Shown here in pieces: positions 21,262 to 31,812 of a DNA stretch of 64,000 bases. Under the pieces are notes generated by a model, which saw nothing but the letters and a program-made list of their open reading frames with translations, ran no database searches and had not been told where the DNA came from. Numbering within the stretch: the first letter of the stretch is position 1; every line of letters starts with the position of its first letter. Source of the stretch: Delphinapterus leucas. Its lineage: Eukaryota; Chordata; Mammalia; Artiodactyla; Monodontidae. The position numbers and the translations under genes are program-made. The DNA is taken from positions 109,419 to 173,418 of the forward strand of contig NW_022098049.1 in assembly GCF_002288925.2 (NCBI RefSeq), in the 5' to 3' direction.

Positions 21262-21590
21262 GTGTATTTGCTGTACCTCCCTGGGAGAAGATTACACATC
21301 CCACCAATTTCTACCTCACTGATGTTGAACTTGGCCATAAAATTTGTTTTGGCCAAGCTACTTTTTGTTGTCTGGCTGGAAGTGATATGACACTCTTTTT
21401 TGCAGAACATTTAGGAACCACTGCATAGTTCTGCTCTCACTCAGCCTAGACCATGGGATAAACAGAGTTGCAAGCAAATCATCACCAAAATGTAGGGCAA
21501 GCAAAAAATCAAATTTTGTTTTGATAAACACTGTAACTTTAGAGTAATTTGTTATTTCATCATAACCTAGTGAACTCTGGCTAACACACT
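21262..21590 (+). mobile_element. Old ERVL-MaLR-like LTR fragment
   Basis: GGCCAAGCTACTTTTTGTTG, TCTGGCTGGAAGTGATATGA and the ending ACCTAGTGAACTCTGGCTAAC resemble the MLT1 group near 11.2 kb, strongly diverged. Confidence 0.5.
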
Positions 21591-21829
21591 ATGGAAACAT
21601 AAAATAAAATAAAAATTAGAAATATCTCAAATTTTCCTGGACAGCTTTTTAAAGGAGACCTGGGCTTTTATATCATCCCCTATCCAGCCTGACACATAGA
21701 TAAGACTGATTTATACTATGGCCCTTTGAGACTGGGCAGCCACTGAGCTAATCTCACGAGCAAATGGCTGGTCATTTGCCTCACCTTCCCTTCCATGAGG
21801 GATCCATAACATGGTGTGGTATAATGATG

Positions 21830-21950
21830 ACAGTCATATAAATTAGGAATTTAGGTGATGATCTTGACTTTGCCGAGGCTTAACATTTAACAATGGGCAA
21901 ATCGCTTAACCTCGCTTAGCCTCGATTTCATTCCCTGTGAGGCTATAATC
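21830..21950 (+). mobile_element. MIR fragment
   Basis: CTTGACTTTGCCGAGGCTTA, GGGCAAATCGCTTAACCTCG and CTCGATTTCATTCCCTGTGA follow the MIR core. Confidence 0.6.
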
Positions 21951-21954
21951 ATAC

Positions 21955-22325
21955 ATTTCCTACCTCAGATCTTTGCAGAGGCTTTTTCAGTTGCCTGGAA
22001 TGCTCTTATTTCTGTGCATCCCCAGCTGGCTTCTCACCCCTCAGGATGTCAACTTCATCCTTTTCTGATTCCGACCGCGGTATTTAAACCAGCTCCCCGT
22101 CCCCAACTCTGATAGCCCTGTTTGGCTCCTTTTCAGCATATATTTCAATTTGTAACTATTTATTTATTTGTTTGTTTCTTTGCGTATTGTCTGTTTTTCC
22201 AAGGCTCTATGCTCCTTGAGAATAGATGTGTATTTTATCTTGTGTATCATTGTAATCTCAGCTCAGACTACAGTGCGTGCCATACAGCAGGCACTCAAGA
22301 ATTTTGAGTGTGTAAATAAATAACA
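21955..22325 (+). mobile_element. L2 LINE 3' region
   Basis: TTGCAGAGGCTTTTTCAGTT, GCCTGGAATGCTCTTATTTC, GTATTGTCTGTTTTTCCAAG, TGCTCCTTGAGAATAGATG and CATACAGCAGGCACTCAAGA are the successive blocks of the L2 tail. Confidence 0.75.
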
Positions 22326-22355
22326 GTAGCCATATTTTATAATAACTTTAAATGG

Positions 22356-22438
22356 AGTATAATCTATAAAAATATTGAATCACTATGTTGTACACCTGAA
22401 ACTGACATAATATTGTAAATCAAGTATACTTCAGTTTT
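22356..22438 (+). mobile_element. Very short L1 3' end insertion
   Basis: CACTATGTTGTACACCTGAA, ACTGACATAATATTGTAAAT and AAGTATACTTCAG form the last ~80 bp of an older L1 3' UTR. It is flanked by a 9-bp direct repeat TTTAAATGG (22347-22355 and 22439-22447). An extremely 5'-truncated copy. Confidence 0.75.
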
Positions 22439-22449
22439 TTTAAATGGTC

Positions 22450-22650
22450 CCTACTTAACACGAGCGGGCACTGGTCTAAGCATCTCACATTTCTTTACCT
22501 CACGAACACATTTATTCTCAAAACACCCCTGTGAGGCAGAAACTATTATTACTCTAATTTTATTAATGGGAAATAGAAGCTCAAAGGTGTTATGAGACTT
22601 TCCCAAGATCGCATAGCAGGTAAGTGGCAGAATCAGGGATCAAAACTAGT
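22450..22650 (-). mobile_element. MIR SINE
   Basis: GGGCACTGGTCTAAGCATCT, ACACCCCTGTGAGGCAGAAA, CTATTATTACTCTAATTTTA and GCATAGCAGGTAAGTGGCAG are the complement of MIR. Confidence 0.78.
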
Positions 22651-23144
22651 GAGTTGGGTTTTGAAGTTTATGTGTGCCTTTAACATATACACACATTGTC
22701 TCACAGGGTGGGAGTGACTGAACATAAAAGAAATAGTATGTGAAAGTGGTTTGCATAAAAGGGAATGCAAGTACCATAAAATAACTGTTATTTGTAGCCA
22801 ACTTGTTTTTGCCTCCTTTGTTTTACCTCGGTTAAAATCAGAGAAAAGGTGCTGTCTAGAGCAGTTCTTTTCCAGAGGTTCTGAATCAAAAATGAAAAAG
22901 CCAAGGTTTACTTTGAATGAAGTTTTGCAATTGTATTGATGTCAACACAGAAACTAGTTTCTGGTAGCTCTGTTCAACATTTAAAAAAAATTAATACTAG
23001 GTAACAACACAGGGTGAATTCGTTTAAAATGTTTTTCATGTTCACATGTGTGTTGGATTCTAGAGATTCAAAGATGAGCAAATCACAGGCTCTAGTGTCA
23101 AGTAGTTCACAGTTGAGAAAGGAAATATACAGGGAATTATATAT

Positions 23145-23318
23145 ATATTTTTTAGTCAAAGTGTGGTCCACAACTGGCAGAATCAACATGACTTGGGAAC
23201 TTGGAGAAAATGCATATTTTCAGATCTCACCATCCCAGCCCAAGTGAATCAGAATCTGCATTTTACCCAGACTCCTAGGTGATCTGTATAAACATTAGAG
23301 TTTGACAAACTCTAAGTT
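23145..23318 (-). mobile_element. MER5A-type hAT-Charlie element
   Basis: AAAGTGTGGTCCACAACTGG, GACTTGGGAACTTGGAGAAA, AAGTGAATCAGAATCTGCAT, ACTCCTAGGTGATCTGTATA and TTAGAGTTTGACAAACTCTA match the complement of MER5A. Confidence 0.68.
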
Positions 23319-24030
23319 TTAATTGGTGTCGGAAGTGGCATATTAGCATATATATAAATTATCATAAAAGCATAGAAATTGGAACACCAGCCTGGGGTGG
23401 GGGAGTGTGGGTATGGGTTTTTCCAGAGGAGCTACAGTGTGACTGAGGCTTGAAGGATGAATAGTAATTATCAAGGGGGATCTAGTAGAAAAGTACTATC
23501 CTAGAAGGAAGAGCAGAGCTCGGCAGACAGGCAGCGGTTGTATATTGAGTTCTGAGAACTTCTGAATAGTTTAATACATTTGGAGATAAGGGAGTGTAGG
23601 TGTTAGGAGTTGAAGAAGAAACAAATAAGGGGCAAACTGTTAAAGTCCTCGAGTTCCGTGCTAGGCTATTTGTCATGATGGGGAACCATATTTAAGTTGT
23701 GGATGGATAGAGAATAACAAGATCAGATTTTCTTTAAGATCACTTTGGTTGCCATGTGGTAGATAGATTGAATTGAAGCAAAGAGAAAGAGGAGATATTT
23801 GTGAAATTTTCAGATGACATAAAGCTGGGTGGAATAGTTACAATAATGGATGACAAAAGCAAAATTCACAATGATTTCACCAGATTTGGAGATTGAATCC
23901 AACCAACCGGATGAAATTAAATAGGAAAAAATGACAAAGTTCAGCATTTGTGCTTTAAAACAAAATACAAACAAACAAAAAACAAACAGTTGAGCAAGTG
24001 TAAGAGAGAGGCAAATGGTTCTGACAGTTT
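23319..24030. other. Unassigned non-coding stretch
   Basis: No gene or well-defined repeat. Weak similarity to an unnamed old repeat around 23420-23520. Confidence 0.4.
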
Positions 24031-24067
24031 GCAATTGTATTGATGCAATTGTATTGCAATTGTATTG
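24031..24067. repeat. Short tandem repeat of GCAATTGTATT(GAT)
   Basis: Three copies: GCAATTGTATTGAT at 24031, GCAATTGTATT at 24045 and GCAATTGTATTG at 24056. A single further copy of the 14-mer occurs at 22927-22940. Confidence 0.9.
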
Positions 24068-24367
24068 TAAAAATATCCCCTAAAACTTATGGTAGTTGCT
24101 GTGGGCATGATTTAGTTGACCACAAGTTAAGTCTGTGCCAACAGTGTACTAAAGAGCTGAGTCTTCGGGTTTATGTATAGGAACAAAATGGCCCCTGGAA
24201 GTAACACCTTCTCTTGTCTAACAACCTTCTTTCAACTATGCCTTTTCCCACCCTCTACTCCACCACTTTATCAAAAGGCAAATCTGTAAGTCTCTGATAG
24301 TCTAAGGACCAGCACATGTTACCCTTGGACTGGGTGTTAGGAAGAATGGAAATTTTCCCATGATGAT

Positions 24368-24490
24368 TTTTTTTTTTTTTTTTTTGGCCGCACCGCACAG
24401 CATGCGGGATCTTAGTTCCCCGACCAGGGATCAACCCCCGCCCCTGCAGTGGAAGCACAGAGACTTAACCACTGGACTGCCAGGGAAGTC
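24368..24490 (-). mobile_element. Older tRNA-Glu-derived SINE (CHR-related)
   Basis: Poly-T then GGCCGCACCGCACAGCATGC, GGGATCTTAGTTCCCCGACC and ACTGGACTGCCAGGGAAGTC, the complement of an older, shorter CHR-like SINE. Direct repeats CCCATGATGA / CCCATAATGA (24358-24367, 24491-24500), with one mismatch, are its TSD. Confidence 0.92.
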
Positions 24491-24539
24491 CCCATAATGA
24501 CTTTTTGTGTATTGAACTCTATACAATCTTTTGACAATA

Positions 24540-24695
24540 CATTCTAGTGATATGCTTGCTGTTGCCTGCCTCCACTGGACAGATAACAGAGAACCCTTTG
24601 AAGAAATAGTTTCCATTCCTTTTTGTGTTGCCTGACACAGTCCAGGCACTTAGTATCAGTGAGGGAATGAATGAATGGATGAATGAGGCGAATTA
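24540..24695 (+). mobile_element. L2 LINE 3' end fragment
   Basis: CCTGACACAGTCCAGGCACT and TCAGTGAGGGAATGAATGAA with a TGAATGGATGAATGAGG ending is the L2 terminus. The upstream part is diverged. Confidence 0.5.
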
Positions 24696-26229
24696 ATCAG
24701 AGCGTTAATGTGAAAGAGCTAGCACATGAAGATATGCATTCCACATAAGGTATGGAGAGGAGTTGTAACAGGTCTTAAACTATACAACCCTGTTATTGTC
24801 TTCTCTAAGAAGTGGTCCATTAGCAGCACTTTAGTTCTTTCTACAATCCCAAATCATACGCGCACACCCAGCAAAACTTTTCCTCCTGAGCTCCCCAGCA
24901 GCCTTGACTGCCTTTCCCTGGAGCCTCCCTCCCCTGTGATCTGGGAGGGATTTGTGTCCCTCCCTGGGGACTGTTCCCTGGGAGAAGTCACTGGAGCGAT
25001 GCCTCTGGAGTCCATTCTTCTGGCGTCATCACAGCTGGGCATCAGATGTCAGAGCCCCAGGATGGATAAACATGCGGTCTCTCCCTGTTCAGGTTAAAAA
25101 GCTGTGAGTGCCCTGTCTGGCAGCCAGAATAAGGGATTGTAAACCAAGAACACATGATGAAAGCTCTGGTTAAGGGATGAGCCCTGAGCTCCATCCTGAA
25201 AGTCAGTGGTGTTGGGCTCTGAAAGCCCTTCTCTGCACAGCTTTGTGTGGACAGCCAGAGAGGCCTGGAATAGCTGTCTGCTCTCCAGGGTCAGGGCAGC
25301 CATTTCTATTCCACCATCCTGCTGTATAAAGAGTGCTTTATTACCAGTCAGTCTAATTGTCCTGTGTTTACTCAAGAACACAAAACAAAAGCATGGATGC
25401 TAAATACATTTATGTGACATTTTAAAAGCCACACAAGCAAAATCAAGCAAGGGTTATACAGCCAGTGGACATGCCGTGAATTGCAATTGGTACCAAGGAC
25501 TGGTATGAAATTCTTTAATGTTTAAAACGATACTCAGCCTTTGCTCTATTGAGTGTTTTGACAGTAGAGTGTTCCTTGTCTTTTTTGCATAGCACAAGAT
25601 TTGGGGCAGGAATAAGAGTGGGCAGTTCTTTGCTTTTAGAATAAGCCAAGCCCATAGCCACAATTGTACCAGGAAGATGTGTTTGCTTTCCTCTCCGAGA
25701 GGGGCTACAAATGTCTTCTAGATCTACATTCTGCGAGGATGAATGGGAATAGTCACAAAATATATTCTCTATCCTATGAAACTGGAGAAGTCAACTTGTG
25801 AATTAGTTTTTATTATTCCTTTTCCACTTGGCCTCAATTTCATTATTTTTTTTTTACAGCTTGCTTTTGCTCATCAGAAAAAGACAAATGGCCTCAGTTA
25901 CTATCATTGTTAGTGGTACTGGTAGTACTAGTAATTTATTCTGTTGGATAGGTATTCAGTGTAGGCAGTGTGCTATGGACATTATATAATAATAATCTAA
26001 CCTAATCTCGCAAAAATCCTATACTCAGAGTCAGGTTTATTAATGGTCAGATTTTCATCATCATAATAACTCAGTTTGAATCAATAAGTCTTTGCTATCA
26101 GCATGTTCAATTGTAGCATAGCAACAGGAGCTCCAAATAGTGGGTTACGCTCACATTTAAGTAGAAGTGACATTTTGGTTCTGAGTCATCTGTAATTTTC
26201 TTTAAGGGACTATGTCAGACAACTTTCTA
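24696..26229. other. Unassigned non-coding stretch
   Basis: No gene recognised. Overlapping open frames of up to 123 codons at 24726-25403 on both strands lie in a locally GC-richer patch (about 24880-25330) and have no domain. Not a CpG island by eye. Confidence 0.45.
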
Positions 26230-26782
26230 CTGGTACTCAGCCTCATAGCAACTTTTCTCTTTTAGTACTGCATGAGCTAGATGCCTGAAAACTACATTTC
26301 TCAGACTCCCAGCCAATTGAGTATCAACAGGTCCAGTTTGCCTGGGACTGAAGGTTTCCAGGGACATGGGACTTTCACTGTTAAAACGTGGAAAGTTGTT
26401 GGCAAACAAGGATGAATCGTCACTTTATTTGATGGCTATATTTCTGTTAGCTTAGTGGCAAACACTCACATGGGATTAGAAGACCTGAGGAAGGTAGATT
26501 CATTTCTAACACTGGTAGCAGCATTGATATGTGTGTGGACTCATGGTCTCCCGGTTAGCAGTGGGAAGGTAGCCTCCTACTGTGTCATTGGGAGTGCCGG
26601 CTCCTGCGATCTCTAGTGAAGGCAGAGGCTCCCTGTAGTTGCAGATGTCTTGGCAACATGAACTTTCCTCTCTTGTTTCTTAGTTCTTCTAATATTTTGT
26701 AAATAAATCCCTGTATTATTCATCTCTCTCTGCCTAGAACACCTACAGTGGTTTCCACTTCTCTGATTGAACACTGACTGAT
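26230..26782 (+). mobile_element. Old ERVL-like LTR carrying an inserted palindromic element
   Basis: Left part AACTACATTTCTCAGACTCC. Right part TGTAAATAAATCCCTGTATT, CACCTACAGTGGTTTCCACT and TTGAACACTGACTGATAG, the polyadenylation end of a MaLR/ERVL-like LTR. About 100 bp at 26318-26425 do not belong to it. Confidence 0.52.
26318..26425. mobile_element. Palindromic non-autonomous DNA-element candidate
   Basis: The segment starts near GAGTATCAACAGGTCCAG and contains GTTTGCCTGGGACT and, further right, AAGTTGTTGGCAAAC, giving inverted GTTTGCC / GGCAAAC arms about 65 bp apart, then GATGAATCGTCAC. It resembles a small palindromic mammalian DNA repeat whose name I cannot place. Confidence 0.4.
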
Positions 26783-27174
26783 AGCCCGAGACAAGAGTTA
26801 GTGGGAAAGTGAAGTGCTAATCAGAGAAACTGTAGAAAACGCCTAATCAAATAGATTTTTTCTAAGATGGCAGCAGTCAGGAAATAGGAATGATGTGACT
26901 TGGAGAACACATGAAAAACCATGTTGCTAGCAATGTACCAGCAGTATAGTCTAAGTCTCCCTAGGTCTCCATGAAATAAGCTTTGGACACCCTTCTGAGA
27001 GTGACACTAGAATCACAAGGGCCCTAGTCCGATTGTTAGGGCCCATTAACCATTAGAACTGTGAGGAAAAGCGGAAGGTGAGATTGATTCCACATCTTTG
27101 CTGCTTCCTCAGTTTAGATAAATCTTCCTCTGATGGGGTAGGTGGCCTTCTGTATTGCTCCTTGGAAATAGCCT

Positions 27175-27830
27175 TTTCATAGTCCTTCATCATATACAGT
27201 AATATTTTGACTATATGTCTGTCTTCAAAATTGGATTGTCAACTCCTTAAGAATGTAATGTTACATCTTCATGTCTAAATAGTGCTTGACATGTGGTATG
27301 GTGTTCAGTGGTGTCCCATTTCATTCAAGTAAAATTCCAAACCCTTACCAAAAGCCCGTATAATAATGAAGTCTGGCCACTGCTCTAAACTCATCTACTA
27401 GTTTTTCCCTTAATCACTTTTTTTTTTTTTTTTTTACCACTGGTCTCTTTGGCATTCTTCAACCATACCAAGCTTGCTTTTATTTCATAATCTTCACACT
27501 TGCTTTAAAAAAAAAAAAGTTTAATCTGCCTGAAATACTTTTAAACCATTATCTACATTGCTCGCTCCTTACTTCCTTCTGATTTATGCACAAATGATAT
27601 CTTTGCAGTGAGGCCTTCCCCTGACCACACAGTATAAAAACTAATTAACTAACTAACTCAACAACAACAAAACTTGCTCTCTAGTACTCTTGTTCCCCTT
27701 GTGTTGTTTCATTCTTTCCCATAGCAATTTTCAGCATTAGACAGTATATATATATTTAACATTCTGTTATTATTTTTTATTCCTTTTAATAGCATGTATT
27801 ATGCCTCTTAAAGAGAGGTAGGCAGTAATT
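27175..27830 (+). mobile_element. L2 LINE 3' region, one or two fragments
   Basis: A first end (TTGTCAACTCCTTAAGAATG, AGTGCTTGACATGTGGTATG) is followed by a second body (TTCAAGTAAAATTCCAAACC, GAAGTCTGGCCACTGCTCTA, CCTGAAATACTTTTAAACC, AGTGAGGCCTTCCCCTGACC). All are L2 3' blocks. Poly-T (27418-27435) and poly-A (27506-27517) runs interrupt it. Confidence 0.62.
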
Positions 27831-28089
27831 ACATAAGTATAGCATTTGGGGTAACAATAAAAGTTAGAGACAGCTAATTTCCAACACAGAATCTAGTTAC
27901 AGATAAAAAAAATTACAACTAATTACTTCTAAGTCATTTAGCACTCAAATACAGACTCTTAGAGAGCACAATAAACTTAAATTCTAAAGAAATAGTGAGT
28001 ACTCTTGATTGCAACACAGCTTTCCTTGGCATACTAATAATCCTGGTGCCTAGATTTTACAGAAATGAGGTATCATATGTATGTGTACA

Positions 28090-28300
28090 TTCTTTCATGC
28101 ATTCCATAGATATATAATGAATGACTATCATGTTGCAGGCACTGCACTTGCTGAACAAAAATAGATGTAGTTTCTGTCCTTAAGTCTAATCGGATAGACA
28201 ACCAATCACATCATCACACAGATAAACAAGAAATTAATGTTCTTAATGGTGCAATGATGAAGTAGGCAATGATGCAGAAGTTAGGAAAAGTATCCCTAAA
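28090..28300. repeat. Ancient dispersed repeat, unnamed
   Basis: GCAGGCACTGCACTTGCTGA, TAGTTTCTGTCCTTAAGTCT and GGATAGACAACCAATCACAT resemble the common TGCCAGGCACTG / GGAGCTTACA repeat of mammals. Class not resolved. Confidence 0.3.
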
Positions 28301-28522
28301 AGAGTGATAATCCAAGAGATAAGCCAGAGATAACAAATTGAAACCAATCTGACAGCCATTCATTAGGATAGCAAATGCTAGAAGACCAACCTATGTGGAA
28401 TAATCATAAGTTTGGTATACTTTAGACATGTGAGGCAGGCTCTGCACTACACTAGTGTGGGGTGGAAATTAACACTCAGATGTATTTAAAAATATAAATA
28501 TATCATAAAAAAGAACATGATG

Positions 28523-28718
28523 GGGGACTTCCCTGGCAGTCCAGTGGTTAAGGCTTCACCTTCCAATACTGGGGGTGCTGGTTCCATCCCTGGTCGGGGA
28601 GCTAAGATCCCACATGCCTCGGGGCCAAAAAACCAAAACATTAAACAGAAGCAATATTGTGACAAATTCATAAAGACTTCAGAAATGGTCCACAACAAAA
28701 AATCTTTAAAAAAAAAAA
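28523..28718 (+). mobile_element. tRNA-Glu-derived SINE (CHR-related, longer tail)
   Basis: GGGACTTCCCTGGCAGTCCA, a B-box-like GGTTCCATCCC and GAGCTAAGATCCCACATGCC, then the CCAAAACATTAAACAGAAGC tail region. Near-identical 13-bp direct repeats AAAGAACATGATG / AAAGAATATGATG (28510-28522, 28719-28731) flank it. Confidence 0.92.
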
Positions 28719-28734
28719 AAAGAATATGATGCTA

Positions 28735-29010
28735 TGACAAAGAAACCACTAGAACAAAAACAAAAAATCTTAATGAATTAGAATATGATGGTTGAAAAAA
28801 CTTAATCAGGGGAATGTAAAATAAAATCAACAAAATTTTCAAGCATATGGAGCAAAAAATGTAGATAAGAAATATATACAAAATATTAGAATGAATAAGA
28901 ATAATTCTATGAGTCAATATCCTATAAATAGGAGGTACAAAAAGAAAGAATGGAAAAAATGGAAACATGGAAAAAATTATTAAATTATGGAAGAATTTCC
29001 CAAAGTTAAT
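28735..29010 (+). mobile_element. Old L1 fragment, low-confidence
   Basis: A-rich sequence containing GAAACATGGAAAAAATTATT, GGAAGAATTTCCCAAAGTTA and similar L1M-like phrases. Highly diverged. Confidence 0.35.
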
Positions 29011-29539
29011 ATAGGGTACTAGGACACATTTCCAAGCACCTACCTCAGGTCTATTAGGAGGGAACACTTAATCCCCATTTATGATACTTATTTCTAGGCA
29101 AAGAAAAATTCTTAACGTTCAAGCCTCTTTCCACCTCTTCCTCTGCCGCAGAGGACATGGAGCGATTCATACCATTGGTAACTTTGTAATGATAAAACTT
29201 GCACTGCTCAGCTCTGTTGTTTTACTTAGGAACAAAATCTCTAGATAAAGCAGCCTTTCTTCTGGCTCCTCCGTGAAGAGATGCTGACATTGTGGTGGTG
29301 GGGTAGGGTAGGCAGTCCCCAGACAGTAGTGACGAGGTCCTCCTGATTTCCGCTACTGTATTAGAAAGCCATTTGATTCTGATATTCAAGTGTATTCTCT
29401 AATGAAGCCATAATATTGTAGTCTCTACCCAGACTTTAAAAAGTTTCTGTTAACTGAGAATCTGCGTAAGGAGATGTGTTATTAATTGGCTTCCTAAGAG
29501 ACCGCAACAGTGCCTGACAAAATAAATTAAAAAAAGACA

Positions 29540-30290
29540 CACACGCCTAGGCATATTCTGATTATTTATCAGAACACCAAAAATTAAGAGAAGCTCTGAA
29601 AATTTTCCAGACAATAATGAATCACTTCCAAAAGAGCATTAATTAGACTAATATTATGGTCCTTATCAACAATACTGGATGTGGAAGTCAGTGGAGCAAT
29701 TTATTAAAATTTATGAGAAAAAATATTTTCAATCTTGGAATTCTATGTCCATAAACTATTAATTAAGTGTGAGAGTGTAATAAAGGCATTTGTGTTTTAC
29801 ACAATTTGCTTTCCATGCATCCTTGTCTTGGAAGTTACTTGAGTATGGACTAAAAATATCAAGGTTATTAAAAAATTATTAAAATATAGCAGATCTAAGC
29901 TACAGCAAGTCTAGTTTAGGGGAACATTGAAGGGACACACGTATCAGGATGATTTTTGTCAGATCAAACAGTTTGGATAGGAGCAGGATGATGGTTTTCT
30001 GGGAAAAGGAGAAAAATATTTTAAGAAAAGATGTGATTCAACAAATTAGAAAGTGCATTTAAAGTTTTGGAAAAGCTGAAGATATGGTAAAGACAAACAA
30101 TGGTTTTAAAAAACAATGGGAAGCTCCAGGATGAAGAAAAAGGCATTCAAAAAAGTCACTGTCCAAATACAAACATGAATTTTAAGCAACAGTTGGGTAT
30201 AAGGAGAAAAAATGATATTGATGATAAATTGTCTTTTAAGTGGTTCAAGAATTATAACATTGAATATGCAAGGAAGGAAACAATATCCTA
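29540..30290 (+). mobile_element. Old L1 (L1M-like) fragment
   Basis: GGAAGTCAGTGGAGCAATTT, TTTTCAATCTTGGAATTCTA, AGTGTGAGAGTGTAATAAAG and GAAAAGGAGAAAAATATTTT appear in the order of old L1 3' regions. No open frame of L1 type remains. Confidence 0.55.
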
Positions 30291-30455
30291 GCATGTAATT
30301 CCCTTTAGCCATAAGTAGTACTCACATACTCTCTTTATTGATATTTTAATATTTAGGGTGAATTTCTGAATAAAGCTGAAAACTTGGTTGTAGTTGCAGG
30401 GTAAAGAGTAAACGTCAATCAAGTATAAGTGTAGCTGTCAGAAAGTAGAATAGAA

Positions 30456-30458
<3 letters not shown>

Positions 30459-30492
<34 letters not shown>
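30459..30492. repeat. (GT)17 microsatellite
   Basis: Uninterrupted GT run of 34 bp followed by a G-rich stretch. Probably polymorphic; the alternating purine-pyrimidine sequence can adopt Z-DNA. Confidence 0.97.
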
Positions 30493-30493
<1 letters not shown>

Positions 30494-30559
30494 GGGGAGG
30501 GAGTAGAGGGTGGGGGAAGTGTGGAGGGTAGGACAAGCAACCTAACATCTTCACCTTAG

Positions 30560-30710
30560 GAGGCTGGCTCTGGTTGAAAACCCAAGTTTCACACCAACTA
30601 GCCTCTCTGAGCTTCAGTTTCTTCATCTACCAATTGGCCGTGCTCCAGGTTTATTGTGCGATTGTATTAAGAAAATAATTGCAAAAATCACCACATGATT
30701 TGCTATAGAA
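30560..30710 (+). mobile_element. MIR fragment
   Basis: GGCTCTGGTTGAAAACCCAA, TCTCTGAGCTTCAGTTTCTT and CATCTACCAATTGG follow the MIR core. Confidence 0.55.
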
Positions 30711-30779
30711 TTGTAGTTGTTATTTACCTAAAGGCAATGTGTCATTTTTATATTATGTAATTGTTATACCTCTGCTTTT

Positions 30780-31140
30780 GTAAAGGCATTGTTGTGAGCT
30801 CGATAGGAGATACAGAGGTGAAAAGAATGTTCAAGAATCTTTTTTTTCCTAGCAGACGTATGCTTACAAACATGAGAGGGAAAAAAAGTATGAGATAAAT
30901 GCATAAAATCAAAATTCTGTGAAAAAGGGAGACAGATTGCTTTTAGTAGAGGGCCTCAGGGAAAGTATCATGGACAAGGCAGGAACATTGGCACTATACC
31001 TTGAAAAATGAGCAGACATTTTAAAGATTTGGATTGTGGCCAGACATTCTGAGTATGGAGAACAGTGTGGCAAAGAGGATACACAGGATACTTGAAAGGG
31101 AATGGATAGAGTTAACAATAAAGTGAAAAACAGAGGCTGC
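30780..31140. repeat. Ancient dispersed repeat, unnamed
   Basis: GATAGGAGATACAGAGGTGA, GCCTCAGGGAAAGTATCATG and GAGAACAGTGTGGCAAAGAG resemble an unnamed old mammalian repeat (compare 16.4 and 41.1 kb). Class not resolved. Confidence 0.3.
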
Positions 31141-31613
31141 ACTTATGGATGAACTTAAGTTATAGGTAAAGTTGGTGCTATTGAAGTTTCTAACATGATT
31201 AGGGGTTGATTTTAGAAAAATAAATTCACCTAGATGTGCAAGAAAGATTTTAGTAGGAAAACTAATAGTAGGGGAAAGAAATTACCAGGTAGGCTGTTGC
31301 TGTAGCATGGTCAAAGTATAGATAAATTGAACAGAAAGGATTTTCCAGAAATATTGAATTATTTATGTAGGAAAATACTGATAAATATTAAACTCTCTTG
31401 AGAGACTGAGTACAGAAAATTACCTTGAAAATCATTGAAAGTAGTTATTCTAGAGAACTAGTTGGTGAACTTATAATTCTTTGGGTCATCGTCCTTGGTA
31501 AGTGGTAAATCACCTTGGAACTACCAAGAATAGTATCATCAGAAAGATTGATGGGGGCATAACTAGGGCACAGAGTAACATCACTCGCTAGTATGTATTG
31601 GATTATATTTCTT

Positions 31614-31633
31614 TGTGTGTGTGTGTGTGTGTG
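31614..31633. repeat. (GT)10 microsatellite with alternating extension
   Basis: The GT run continues into GCCGCATGCACGTGCACGCC, so alternating purine-pyrimidine character extends almost unbroken past the repeat. Confidence 0.93.
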
Positions 31634-31748
31634 CCGCATGCACGTGCACGCCTGTGAGTATCTAAAAGGAAAAGTGGCCATATTCCAGAAATACAAGGGA
31701 GGATTAAGGGCAGCTGAGGGTAGAGAGTAGAGATATAATAGTTTGAGC

Positions 31749-31812
31749 CTATATATAAATTTTATATAAATATATTTATATATATATATTTTATATAAAT
31801 AATATAAATTAT
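31749..31812. repeat. Near-pure AT tract with inverted symmetry
   Basis: About 64 bp of TATA/ATAA/TTTATAT runs able to fold on itself. Low complexity. Confidence 0.85.

Noticed and set aside
24726..25403. Possible coding exon or CpG island in a GC-richer patch
   Set aside because: Few CpG dinucleotides, opposing overlapping open frames and no identifiable protein similarity or paired splice sites.
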